Positions 9,041 through 15,780 of a stretch of DNA of 64,000 bases are shown in pieces (the stretch's first letter is position 1; every line of letters begins with the position of its first letter). The position numbers and the translations under genes were made by a program. The DNA comes from JBLNDJ01 sp050261515. GTDB lineage: Bacteria; Acidobacteriota; Terriglobia; Bryobacterales; Bryobacteraceae. The notes below the pieces were generated by a model that did no database searches, was not told the origin of the DNA, and worked only from the letters and a program-made list of their open reading frames with translations. The stretch lies in NCBI GenBank assembly GCA_050261515.1, contig JBLNDJ010000048.1, positions 302,675 through 366,674 on the forward strand, given 5' to 3'.

Positions 9041-10632
9041 CGGCACACCCCCGCCGGACAGTGCTTCTCGTGCACGTGCGCGGCGTACTCATCGCCGAAA
9101 TAGTGCAGCGTGCTCAGGATCGGATTAGGCGCCGACTGCCCCAGCCCGCACAGGCTCGCGTTGCGCACCACGTCCGAGAGCCGCTCGAGCGCCGCCAGGT
9201 CGGCCGGCTCGGCCTCGTACCGCGTGATCTTGTCGAGCAGGTTGTACAGGTGCACCGTCCCCACGCGGCACGGCACGCACTTGCCGCACGATTCCGACTT
9301 GCAGAATTCCATGAAGTACTTCGCGACATCGACCATGCACGACGACTCGTCGGTGACAATCATGCCGCCGGAGCCCATGATCGACCCGACCTTCGCCAGC
9401 GACTCGTAATCCACCGGTAAATCGAGGTGGTCCGCCGGAATGCAACCGCCGGAAGGCCCGCCTGTCTGCACCGCCTTGAACTTCCTGCCGTCCGGAATGC
9501 CGCCTCCGATTTCGAAGATGATGTCGCGCAGCGACATGCCCATCGGGACCTCAATCAGTCCGGTGTTGTTCACCCGCCCGGCCAGCGCAAAGACTTTCGT
9601 GCCCTTGCTCTTCGCCGTCCCGATGTGCGCGAACCACTCTCCGCCCTTCCGCAAAATGACCGGAATGTTCGCGAACGTCTCGACGTTGTTGATCAGCGTC
9701 GGCGCGCCCCACAGGCCTTCCTGCGCCGGATAGGGAGGCCGCGGCTTCGGGGTCCCGCGCTTGCCCTCGACCGATGCGATGAGCGCCGTTTCCTCGCCGC
9801 ACACGAACGCGCCCGCCCCGAGCCGCACCTCGACTTTGAAATCGGTGAACAACTCCTGCCGCTCCGCCTGCCGGATCGCCGTCCGCAGGTTCTTCACGGC
9901 CAGCGGATACTCGGCGCGCACGTAAATGTACGCGCGCGTCGCCCCCACGGCATAGGCGGCAATCGCCATCCCCTCGAGCACGCGATGCGGATCGCTTTCG
10001 AGCACCGCGCGGTCCATGAAGGCCCCGGGATCGCCCTCATCGGCGTTGCAGATGACGTATTTCTGCGCACCCGTGGATTTCGCGACCGTGCTCCACTTGA
10101 GCCCCGTCGGATAGCCCGCCCCACCGCGCCCGCGCAGCCCGCTCGCGATGACCTGCTGGATCACCTCCTGCGGCCGCATCTCGTGAAGCACCGTGAGCAG
10201 CGCCGAGTACCCATCCGCTGTGATGTAATCCTCGATGCGCTCGGGGTCGATGCGCCCCGAGTTTTCGAGCACGATCTTCGTCTGCCGCGTAAAGAACGGA
10301 GCTTTCGTGTCGCACAACAACCGCTGCACGGGCTTGCCGTCCTCGATCGAGCGAACCAGGTCCGTGGCGTCGTCGGGACTGACGTTGCGGTACAGGACTT
10401 GATCGGCCTGTACCAGCGGCCCGGCCGAGCACAGCCCCATGCACCCCACGCCTTTGACCTTGCACTCCCCCTGCATGCCGCTCTCGATCAGTTCGCGTTC
10501 GAGCGACTTCTTCACCTCGCCGCTCCCGGCCGACAAGCATCCCGCGGCCGTGCACACGCAGATATGGTGCTCGAAGCGCCCCTGCGCTTTCTTTTCAGTT
10601 GACGCGATGTCCTGCAGTTCTTCGACTGTCAT
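9037..10632 (-). CDS. hoxF: Hydrogenase diaphorase flavoprotein subunit HoxF
   Basis: 531 residues from the chosen ATG at 10632. An N-terminal thioredoxin-like [2Fe-2S] domain (CVCTAAGC ... GCMGLCSAGP) precedes the NuoF-like core with the NAD/FMN motifs GRGGAGYPTGLKW and NADEGDPGAFMDR and the [4Fe-4S] motif ESCGKCVPCR. It exchanges electrons with NAD(H). No separate hoxE is present; its fold is represented by the HoxF N-terminus. The open frame extends to 10719, but the added segment MACCMLPQVW is not recognisable and covers likely promoter DNA, so the internal start with a GGAAG site 9 bases upstream is preferred. First gene of the operon. Confidence 0.94.
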   Translation of the reverse strand: MTVEELQDIASTEKKAQGRFEHHICVCTAAGCLSAGSGEVKKSLERELIESGMQGECKVKGVGCMGLCSAGPLVQADQVLYRNVSPDDATDLVRSIEDGKPVQRLLCDTKAPFFTRQTKIVLENSGRIDPERIEDYITADGYSALLTVLHEMRPQEVIQQVIASGLRGRGGAGYPTGLKWSTVAKSTGAQKYVICNADEGDPGAFMDRAVLESDPHRVLEGMAIAAYAVGATRAYIYVRAEYPLAVKNLRTAIRQAERQELFTDFKVEVRLGAGAFVCGEETALIASVEGKRGTPKPRPPYPAQEGLWGAPTLINNVETFANIPVILRKGGEWFAHIGTAKSKGTKVFALAGRVNNTGLIEVPMGMSLRDIIFEIGGGIPDGRKFKAVQTGGPSGGCIPADHLDLPVDYESLAKVGSIMGSGGMIVTDESSCMVDVAKYFMEFCKSESCGKCVPCRVGTVHLYNLLDKITRYEAEPADLAALERLSDVVRNASLCGLGQSAPNPILSTLHYFGDEYAAHVHEKHCPAGVCR

Positions 10633-10712
10633 ACGTTTGGGCTTCCAGCCGCCAGCCGCCTTCGGGTAGTCGTCTCTAAAGGCCGCTCCCCACACCTGCG
10701 GGAGCATACAGC

Positions 10713-10753
10713 ATGCCAAATCAAGGCATTGAAAACAAGCGGGCTTGCTTGTT
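10713..10753. promoter_or_regulatory. Two dyads upstream of hoxF, possible operators
   Basis: Two interrupted palindromes lie 81-121 bases upstream of the hoxF start: ATGCC (10713-10717) with GGCAT (10725-10729), and AACAAGC (10734-10740) with GCTTGTT (10747-10753). Both are perfect and have spacers of 6-7 bases, the size typical of dimeric regulator sites. This is the only gap large enough to hold the hydrogenase promoter. No regulator gene is adjacent, so binding is inference. Confidence 0.35.
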
Positions 10754-10976
10754 CCTTAACCAGGCTAACCGCGGCAACAGCGCCAAAACGCGCACAACAG
10801 GACGCGCCCGACGTCCGCTTCCGCGCCGTTCCATCCCATAAACGTTCCTCAAAGCCCGCTCGATCTGAAGATCTACGGCGCCGTGAGCCTGTTCCTGGCC
10901 CTGTCTCCGCTCTGGCGATCTGGATTCCCGCCCGTTGTGCCGTGCACGTCCAGCCGATTGTCTCCCTCCGGTTCCA
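10754..10976. other. Intergenic DNA between hoxF and treS, no gene seen
   Basis: The divergent gap between hoxF (start 10632) and the trehalose synthase gene (start 11043) spans 410 bases. Apart from the dyads at 10713-10753 and the hairpin repeat at 10977-11016, I see no coding frame with a ribosome-binding site and no RNA gene. It must contain the promoters for both directions, but I cannot place a convincing -10/-35 pair. Confidence 0.5.
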
Positions 10977-11016
10977 GTAGGGCGGCCCCCCGGTCCGCGG
11001 CCGCCCCTGGCCGGCC
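10977..11016 (+). repeat. Degenerate copy (C) of the 43-base double-hairpin repeat
   Basis: Aligned to the copy at 61297-61339, this stretch shares GGGCGG, the CCCCC run, the 12-base core GGTCCGCGGCCG and the terminal GGCC, with about four substitutions and three missing bases. It retains the two-hairpin plan. It lies 26 bases upstream of the treS start and is the only one of the three copies outside a coding frame. Confidence 0.65.
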
Positions 11017-11042
11017 CCACAAGCTAAACTGTTCTCAGACGC

Positions 11043-14000
11043 GTGCCAATCCGCGACTATCAGCTCGATGGCGACCCGCTCTGGTACAAAGACGCCATCA
11101 TTTACGAGGTTCACGTCCGCGCCTACTACGACGCTAACGGCGACGGCATGGGAGATTTCTCGGGCCTCGAAGAGAAACTGGACTACATAAAAGACCTCGG
11201 CGTTACCGCCGTCTGGGTGCTTCCCTTCTCTCCCTCCCCGTGGCGCGACGACGGCTACGACATCTCTGATTACACCGGCGTTCACCCCGCCTACGGCACC
11301 CTGCGCGACTTCCACTCCTTTCTGAAAGCCGCCCACCGCCGCGGGCTCCGCGTGATCACCGAGCTGATCATGAACCACACCTCCGACCAGCACGCCTGGT
11401 TTCAGCGCGCGCGCCGCGCCCCGGCCGGCAGCAAGGCACGCGCCTTCTATGTCTGGAGCGACACGCCCGATAAGTACGCCGACTGCCGCATAATCTTCAA
11501 AGACACCGAATCCTCCAACTGGACCTGGGACCCGGTCGCACGCCAGTACTTCTGGCACCGCTTCTTCTCCCACCAGCCCGACCTCAACTTCGACAACCCC
11601 CGCGTGCGCCGCGCCATGCTCGACGTGGTCGATTTCTGGCTCGACATGGGAGTGGACGGCCTGCGGCTGGACGCCGTGCCCTACCTCTACGAGCGGGAAG
11701 GCTCGACCTGCGAGAACCTCCCCGAAACCCACGCCTTCCTCAAGGACCTGCGCCGCCACGTTGACGGGAAATACAAGAGCCGTATGCTTCTCGCCGAAGC
11801 CAACCAGTGGCCCGAGGATGCCGTCGCCTACTTCGCCAACGGCGACGAATCGCACATGAATTTCCACTTCCCGCTCATGCCGCGGCTGTTCATGGCAATG
11901 CGCATGGAGGACCGCTTCCCCATCATCGACATCATGGAGCAGACTCCGCCCATCCCCGACAACTGCCAGTGGGCGATGTTTCTGCGCAACCACGACGAGC
12001 TCACGCTCGAGATGGTCACCGACGAAGAGCGCGACTACATGTACCGCGTCTACGCCACGGACCCGCAGATGCGCCTCAACCTCGGCATACGCCGCCGCCT
12101 CGCTCCCCTGCTCGGCAACGACCGCCGCCGTGTCGAGCTCATGAACGCGCTGCTGTTTTCTCTGCCCGGCACGCCGATCGTCTACTACGGCGACGAAATC
12201 GGAATGGGCGATAACATCTATCTCGGCGACCGCAACGGCGTCCGCACACCGATGCAGTGGAGCGCCGACCGCAACGCCGGGTTCTCGCGCGCCAATCCGC
12301 AGCGTTTGTACCTGCCCGTCATCATCGACCCCGAATTCCACTACGAAGCCGTCAACGTCGAAAACCAGCAGCAGAACCCGAATTCCCTGCTCTGGTTCAT
12401 GAAGCGGCTGATCGCGCTGCGCAAGGAGCACAGGGTGCTCGGCCGCGGGACGCTCGAATTCATCCAGCCGGACAACCGCAAGGTGCTTGCCTTCGTCCGC
12501 AAGTACGAGGGCGAGCAGTTGCTCGTGATTGCGAACCTGTCGCGCTTCGTCCAGGGGGCCGAGTTGGATCTTTCGGCGTACAAGGGACTGGCGCCGGTCG
12601 AGCTGTTCGGCCGCTCGGAATTTCCGCCCATCGGCGACCTGCCGTACTTAATCACGCTCGGCCCGCACTCGTTCTACTGGTTCTCGCTCGAACGCGTGCG
12701 CCAGCCGGTCGCGGCCGCGGGAGGCGCGCCGGAGGAGGACGCCGTCCCTGTCCTGACGGTGGACCGCTGGAACGGCGTGTTCACGCCCGCGTCGCGCGCC
12801 GCGCTCGCCAAATTCCTGCCCGCCTACCTGCGCAGGCGCGCGTGGTTCGCCGGCCAGGGCCGGAAAATCCGGCTCGTCTCGATCACCGATGTGCTCGATT
12901 TGCCTGGAAACTCCTACATGCTGCTGATCGACGTGGAGTACTCCGACGGCGACCCGGACATCTACACCCTGCCGGTGACACTCGCCACCGGCGAGCAGGC
13001 CGCGCAACTCTCGGGCGAAGCCGCCCGGACGCTGCTGGCGCGCCTCCGTTCGCTCGATGGAGAGGAGGGCGCTCTCTACGGCGCGCTCTATAACAAGCGG
13101 TTCACGCAGGACCTGCTCGTTTCCATGGCGCGCCGCCGCCGTTTCCGCGGCGAGCAGGGCGAATTGATCGCCGCTCCCACCGCCGCCTTCCGCCGGCAGA
13201 ACGACCTCGCCCCGGAGGCGTTCGAACCCGCCGTCCAGAAGGCAGAGCAGAGCAGCAGTACGATCGTCTACGGCGACCGCTTCGTGCTGAAGCTGTTCCG
13301 GCGCCTGGAGCCGGGCATCAACCCCGATCTCGAAATCGGCTACTACCTTACCGAGAAGGCGCACTTCGAGCACGTCCCCCCTGTGGCCGGCGCTCTCGAA
13401 TACCGCCGCGACGGCGCGACCATGACCGCGGGAATTCTCCGCGGATATGTGCCCAACGCGGGCACCGCCTGGCAGTACACGCTCGACTCGCTCGGCGGTT
13501 ACTTCGAGGAGGCGCTCGCGCACCGCGAGCAGGTCCAGGAGCCCCCCAAGCTCGAACCGGCTTCGGTCTCGCTGTTCGACGAGGAAATTCCGGCGGCGGC
13601 GCGCCAGATGATCGGGGCGTATCTGGAATCGGCGAAGCTGCTCGGCCGCCGCACCGCCGGCATGCACCTGGCGCTTGCCGCCGAGGCCTCCGACCCCAAC
13701 TTCGCGCCCGAGCCCTTCACCGATTTCTACCGCCAGTCGCTCTACCACGGCCTGCTCGGACTCTGCGGCCGTTCGATGACTTTGCTCCGCCAGCGGCTGA
13801 AGGTGCTCTCCGAACCCGCGCTGAGCGACGCCCGCAAGGTACTCTCGCTCGAACCCGACATACGCCGGCGGCTTCAATCGATCCGCGACCGCCGCGTCGG
13901 CGCCATGCGCATACGCTGCCACGGCAACTACCACCTCGGCCACGTTCTCTTCACCGGCAAGGATTTCTGCATCATCAATTTCGAGGGCCAGCCCGCGCGC

Positions 14001-14384
14001 CCCATCAGCGAGCGCCGCATCAAGCGCTCGCCCCTGCGCGACGTTGCCAGCATGGTGCGCTCGTTCCAGTACGCGTCGTACTCGGTATTCCACGGCGGGA
14101 CGCCCGGCGTCATCGCGCGGCCGGAAGACCGCCCGGCGCTCGAGGTCTGGGCGCGCTACTGGAACCGGTGGGTCGCCCTCGCCTTCCTGCGCGAATACCT
14201 CGAAGCGGCGGCCGGCGCTCCCTTCCTGCCGAAATCCCGGGAGAGCATCGCCGTCATGCTGCTGACGTTCCTGCTCGACGCCGCGCTCGAAGAAGTGCTG
14301 TACGAGCTGAGCGCCCGCCCAGACTGGGCCGGCCTGCCGCTCCAGGGAATCCTGAATGTGATGGAAGCCTCCTGGCCCTCGTGA
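11043..14384 (+). CDS. treS: Trehalose synthase-maltokinase fusion (TreS-Mak)
   Basis: 1,113 residues. Residues 1 to about 550 are a GH13 trehalose synthase, which interconverts maltose and trehalose: IYEVHVRAYYDANGDG, GLRLDAVPYLYE with the nucleophile Asp, LLAEANQWPED with the acid/base Glu, and RNHDELTLE. From about 570 to the end is a maltokinase (Pep2-like, aminoglycoside phosphotransferase fold) with CHGNYHLGHVLF and IINFEGQPARPISERR, which makes maltose 1-phosphate for GlgE. Fusions of these two are known. No glgE or glgB gene is in the window. The start is GTG at 11043 without a strong ribosome-binding site. It is divergent from the hydrogenase operon. Confidence 0.95.
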   Translation: MPIRDYQLDGDPLWYKDAIIYEVHVRAYYDANGDGMGDFSGLEEKLDYIKDLGVTAVWVLPFSPSPWRDDGYDISDYTGVHPAYGTLRDFHSFLKAAHRRGLRVITELIMNHTSDQHAWFQRARRAPAGSKARAFYVWSDTPDKYADCRIIFKDTESSNWTWDPVARQYFWHRFFSHQPDLNFDNPRVRRAMLDVVDFWLDMGVDGLRLDAVPYLYEREGSTCENLPETHAFLKDLRRHVDGKYKSRMLLAEANQWPEDAVAYFANGDESHMNFHFPLMPRLFMAMRMEDRFPIIDIMEQTPPIPDNCQWAMFLRNHDELTLEMVTDEERDYMYRVYATDPQMRLNLGIRRRLAPLLGNDRRRVELMNALLFSLPGTPIVYYGDEIGMGDNIYLGDRNGVRTPMQWSADRNAGFSRANPQRLYLPVIIDPEFHYEAVNVENQQQNPNSLLWFMKRLIALRKEHRVLGRGTLEFIQPDNRKVLAFVRKYEGEQLLVIANLSRFVQGAELDLSAYKGLAPVELFGRSEFPPIGDLPYLITLGPHSFYWFSLERVRQPVAAAGGAPEEDAVPVLTVDRWNGVFTPASRAALAKFLPAYLRRRAWFAGQGRKIRLVSITDVLDLPGNSYMLLIDVEYSDGDPDIYTLPVTLATGEQAAQLSGEAARTLLARLRSLDGEEGALYGALYNKRFTQDLLVSMARRRRFRGEQGELIAAPTAAFRRQNDLAPEAFEPAVQKAEQSSSTIVYGDRFVLKLFRRLEPGINPDLEIGYYLTEKAHFEHVPPVAGALEYRRDGATMTAGILRGYVPNAGTAWQYTLDSLGGYFEEALAHREQVQEPPKLEPASVSLFDEEIPAAARQMIGAYLESAKLLGRRTAGMHLALAAEASDPNFAPEPFTDFYRQSLYHGLLGLCGRSMTLLRQRLKVLSEPALSDARKVLSLEPDIRRRLQSIRDRRVGAMRIRCHGNYHLGHVLFTGKDFCIINFEGQPARPISERRIKRSPLRDVASMVRSFQYASYSVFHGGTPGVIARPEDRPALEVWARYWNRWVALAFLREYLEAAAGAPFLPKSRESIAVMLLTFLLDAALEEVLYELSARPDWAGLPLQGILNVMEASWPS

Positions 14385-14498
14385 CCACCGTCAACGCGGC
14401 GCAGGCCGCGAATCATCCAGCCGGAAACAGGATCGCCGCACACCCCGCCAGGGTTGCGGGCGCTGACTGGTATTGCCATGGCTGGCGCCCGACCCCCG

Positions 14499-14507
14499 TG
14501 CTAGCAT
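14499..14507 (+). promoter_or_regulatory. Extended -10 element for the small RNA unit
   Basis: TGCTAGCAT matches the extended -10 form TGnTAnnnT, 14 bases before the AGAAAGGAGG sequence, which would place the transcript start near 14514. No well-spaced -35 box is visible, as is acceptable for extended -10 promoters. A similar TGCTATACT precedes rpmE at 14751. Confidence 0.45.
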
Positions 14508-14520
14508 GGAGGCATCACTG

Positions 14521-14537
14521 AGAAAGGAGGTGGTCCA
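14521..14537 (+). promoter_or_regulatory. Hyper-Shine-Dalgarno sequence
   Basis: AGAAAGGAGGTGGTCCA is complementary to the conserved 3' end of bacterial 16S rRNA (GGAUCACCUCCUUUCU) over its whole length, with one G-U wobble. Ordinary ribosome-binding sites in this window pair over 4-6 bases. The spacing of the GGAGG core to the ATG at 14544 is long, about 15 bases, so the element may hold ribosomes rather than position them efficiently. Confidence 0.7.
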
Positions 14538-14543
14538 GAAATT

Positions 14544-14591
14544 ATGAAATCTGGCAGTAAACCCAACCATTGCGAGGTGGCCGACTGTTAG
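14544..14591 (+). CDS. 15-codon ORF behind the hyper-Shine-Dalgarno, function unknown
   Basis: The ORF encodes MKSGSKPNHCEVADC and ends with TAG. The peptide is cysteine-bearing and has no resemblance to amino-acid-rich attenuator leaders. After the TAG the same frame stays open for 43 more codons to a TAG formed by the terminator tail, but the terminator hairpin lies inside that stretch and readthrough is not supported. Either it is a translated micropeptide or the ORF only serves to load a ribosome on the RNA. Confidence 0.45.
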   Translation: MKSGSKPNHCEVADC

Positions 14592-14682
14592 TCCGACTGC
14601 TCTAACGTAGCCGGCACTCGAATCAGTGTCGAGGCCAAGTTCCTGTGGAACGGCCACTCACGATGGTTCGAGCAATCTGCGG

Positions 14683-14721
14683 AAACCCCGCCCCGCGAGA
14701 GCGGCGCGGGGTTTCGTTTTT
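14683..14721 (+). terminator. Strong intrinsic terminator of the small RNA unit
   Basis: A 9-bp perfect stem, AAACCCCGC (14683-14691) with 14706-14714, is capped by a second 4-bp stem, CCGC (14693-14696) with GCGG (14701-14704), around a GAGA tetraloop. A run of five T follows at about 14716-14720. It separates the RNA from rpmE. Confidence 0.9.
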
Positions 14722-14750
14722 AGATCTTGCCCCACACACAAGGCGGGGGT

Positions 14751-14759
14751 TGCTATACT
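14751..14759 (+). promoter_or_regulatory. Extended -10 element of rpmE
   Basis: TGCTATACT is a near-consensus extended -10 (TGnTATAAT) located 43 bases upstream of the rpmE start, giving a 5' UTR of roughly 35 bases. TTGCCC at 14727-14732 could be a weak, over-spaced -35. Because it lies after the terminator ending near 14721, rpmE need not depend on readthrough from the small RNA unit. Confidence 0.6.
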
Positions 14760-14801
14760 GGTTCGGTAACCGCAATTTTCTACGAAAGGATTTCTTTGCC
14801 C

Positions 14802-15026
14802 ATGAAGGCCGGGATCCATCCCGCTTACAACGAGATCAGCATTATTTGCGCGTGCGGAAACTCGTTCCGCACACGCTCGACGCACAAGGGCGACATCCGC
14901 GTGGAAATTTGCTCCAAGTGCCATCCGTTCTTCACGGGCCGCCAGAGGCTGGTGGACACCGCCGGCCGCATCGAGCGGTTCAACAAGAAGTACGGAAAAA
15001 AGCCCGCCGAGCCCGCTAAGGCTTAG
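14802..15026 (+). CDS. rpmE: 50S ribosomal protein L31, zinc-binding form
   Basis: 74 residues of L31, which bridges the ribosomal subunits. It begins MKAGIHPAYNEISIICACGN and has the four zinc cysteines of the C+ form (C16, C18, C37, C40), followed by HPFFTGRQRLVDTAGRIERF, the family signature. AAAGGA lies 11 bases before the ATG at 14802. It is a single-gene unit with its own promoter and terminator; the C-terminal tail is basic and proline/alanine rich. Confidence 0.97.
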   Translation: MKAGIHPAYNEISIICACGNSFRTRSTHKGDIRVEICSKCHPFFTGRQRLVDTAGRIERFNKKYGKKPAEPAKA

Positions 15027-15033
15027 TCCAAGG

Positions 15034-15068
15034 GGCCGCTCACTTCTGCGAAGCTTGAGCGGCCTTTT
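15034..15068 (+). terminator. Intrinsic terminator of rpmE
   Basis: The 9-bp perfect stem GGCCGCTCA (15034-15042) with TGAGCGGCC (15056-15064) is followed by TTTT. It overlaps the last codons and stop of the convergent minus-strand gene ending at 15040, so one segment serves as both coding and terminator sequence. Confidence 0.85.
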
Positions 15069-15435
15069 CGCGTTCCTGCCGCACTTTTTCGAACTCCACG
15101 CGCTGCTTGTCGTTCAGGATCGCCCGGATGGCGCTCGCCTGTTCTCCCTGGATCTCTTTCAGCTCCGGCTTGTACTTTTCCCGCAGCGCCCTGTAGCGGT
15201 GATGGATAGTCTCGAGGATCCCCTTCAGTTCCTTCACCTGGCCCGGCGTCAGGTCGAGCCGCGCCGTCAGTTCGTCGACATAGCGCCTCCGTACGGCGTC
15301 GGCGGTGCACGGGTTGCCCTTGGTGGCGCTCACCGAGTGGACGCTGAACAGACGGTCGCCCACTCCGCCCAACACTACGCCGCTCAAGAACACGAGCGCC
15401 ATGTAAATGGCGATGGAAATATTGGAGCGCTTCAT
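15040..15435 (-). CDS. Spy/CpxP-like periplasmic stress or metal-sensing protein
   Basis: 131 residues with an N-terminal hydrophobic segment (IAIYMALVFLSGVVLGG, about 8-25) that acts as signal or anchor. The rest is helical and rich in charged residues: LDLTPGQVKELKGIL and AILNDKQRVEFEKVRQER, the LTxxQ-style pattern of Spy/CpxP/ZraP and of heavy-metal resistosome sensors (CnrX type). A single Cys43 lies just outside the membrane segment. It is last in a sigma/anti-sigma/sensor operon with an ATGA start overlap, so it probably senses envelope stress or metal and modulates the sigma factor (inference). Confidence 0.75.
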   Translation of the reverse strand: MKRSNISIAIYMALVFLSGVVLGGVGDRLFSVHSVSATKGNPCTADAVRRRYVDELTARLDLTPGQVKELKGILETIHHRYRALREKYKPELKEIQGEQASAIRAILNDKQRVEFEKVRQEREKAAQASQK

Positions 15436-15770
15436 CGGGAGTTGTCGTGCAGGGCCAGAGCGATTTCCGAGTCGGCCAGGTTGTCGGCCTGCCCCGCGGC
15501 CAGTGTTTCCAGGTAGGTCGGCTGGAGCGGCTCGTAACTGGTCAGCGCCACGCCCATGATCAGCGCGGCCGCCGCTGCCGCGGTGATGATTCCTTGCGCC
15601 AGCCGCCTCAAACCGAACGGGAACGACCGGCCAGCATCGATCTTCCGCCAAAGCTGGGGCATAAAGTCAGGGCCCGGTTCCGGCGCGGGGCAGGCGTCGC
15701 GGTATGCCGCAAACATCGCCTGGAGCCGTTCTTCGGTTTTATCGACCGGCCCTTCGTCTGATAGTGCCAT
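15432..15770 (-). CDS. Single-pass membrane protein, likely anti-sigma factor
   Basis: 112 residues: a cytosolic N-terminal part of about 55 residues, one membrane segment (IITAAAAAALIMGVALT, about 61-77) and a short outer tail. It sits between an ECF sigma factor gene and a Spy/CpxP-like gene and overlaps the latter by ATGA, the arrangement expected of an anti-sigma factor. The zinc anti-sigma motif HxxxCxxC is absent; only one cysteine is present. Function therefore rests on context. Confidence 0.65.
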   Translation of the reverse strand: MALSDEGPVDKTEERLQAMFAAYRDACPAPEPGPDFMPQLWRKIDAGRSFPFGLRRLAQGIITAAAAAALIMGVALTSYEPLQPTYLETLAAGQADNLADSEIALALHDNSR

Positions 15771-15780
15771 CCTGACCCTC

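Larger units (their letters stand above)
14514..14721 (+). ncRNA. Putative structured small RNA with hyper-Shine-Dalgarno, tiny ORF and terminator
   Basis: A self-contained unit: promoter-like element, a 17-base ribosome-binding sequence, a 15-codon ORF, a foldable middle and a strong terminator. Perfect helices visible by eye: 14577-14582 (GTGGCC) with 14652-14657; inside it 14587-14591 (GTTAG) with 14602-14606; 14617-14621 (CTCGA) with 14629-14633 around a 7-base loop, extended by GGC 14613-14615 with GCC 14634-14636 past a bulged A; and 14639-14643 (GTTCC) with 14647-14651. This is a multibranch, cloverleaf-like fold. The 5' strands of the outer and first inner helix lie in the ORF, so translation and folding would compete. 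I do not recognise the family; the Acido-1 and Acido-Lenti-1 motifs should be compared. Confidence 0.6.

Noticed and set aside
6462..9128. Long plus-strand frame opposite hoxH, hoxY and hoxU
   Set aside because: It covers three genuine genes on the other strand and has no recognisable protein features.
10633..10719. Longer HoxF start at 10719
   Set aside because: The added residues match nothing in HoxF, and the DNA carries dyads that fit a promoter region.
14577..14657. A tRNA gene in the cloverleaf-like segment after treS
   Set aside because: The helix and loop sizes do not fit a tRNA: there is no standard anticodon loop, no T-loop sequence and no CCA-adjacent acceptor arrangement.
14592..14723. 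Readthrough of the TAG at 14589 to give a 58-residue cysteine-containing protein
   Set aside because: The open continuation includes the terminator hairpin, and its end is the T-run TAG. A stretch of 43 sense codons is not rare in GC-rich DNA, and the RNA helices explain the sequence better.
15488..15500. GGCCTGCCCCGCG in the anti-sigma-like gene, identical to part of the hairpin at 3119-3131
   Set aside because: Only 13 bases match, and the partner arm is missing here, so chance in GC-rich DNA is enough.
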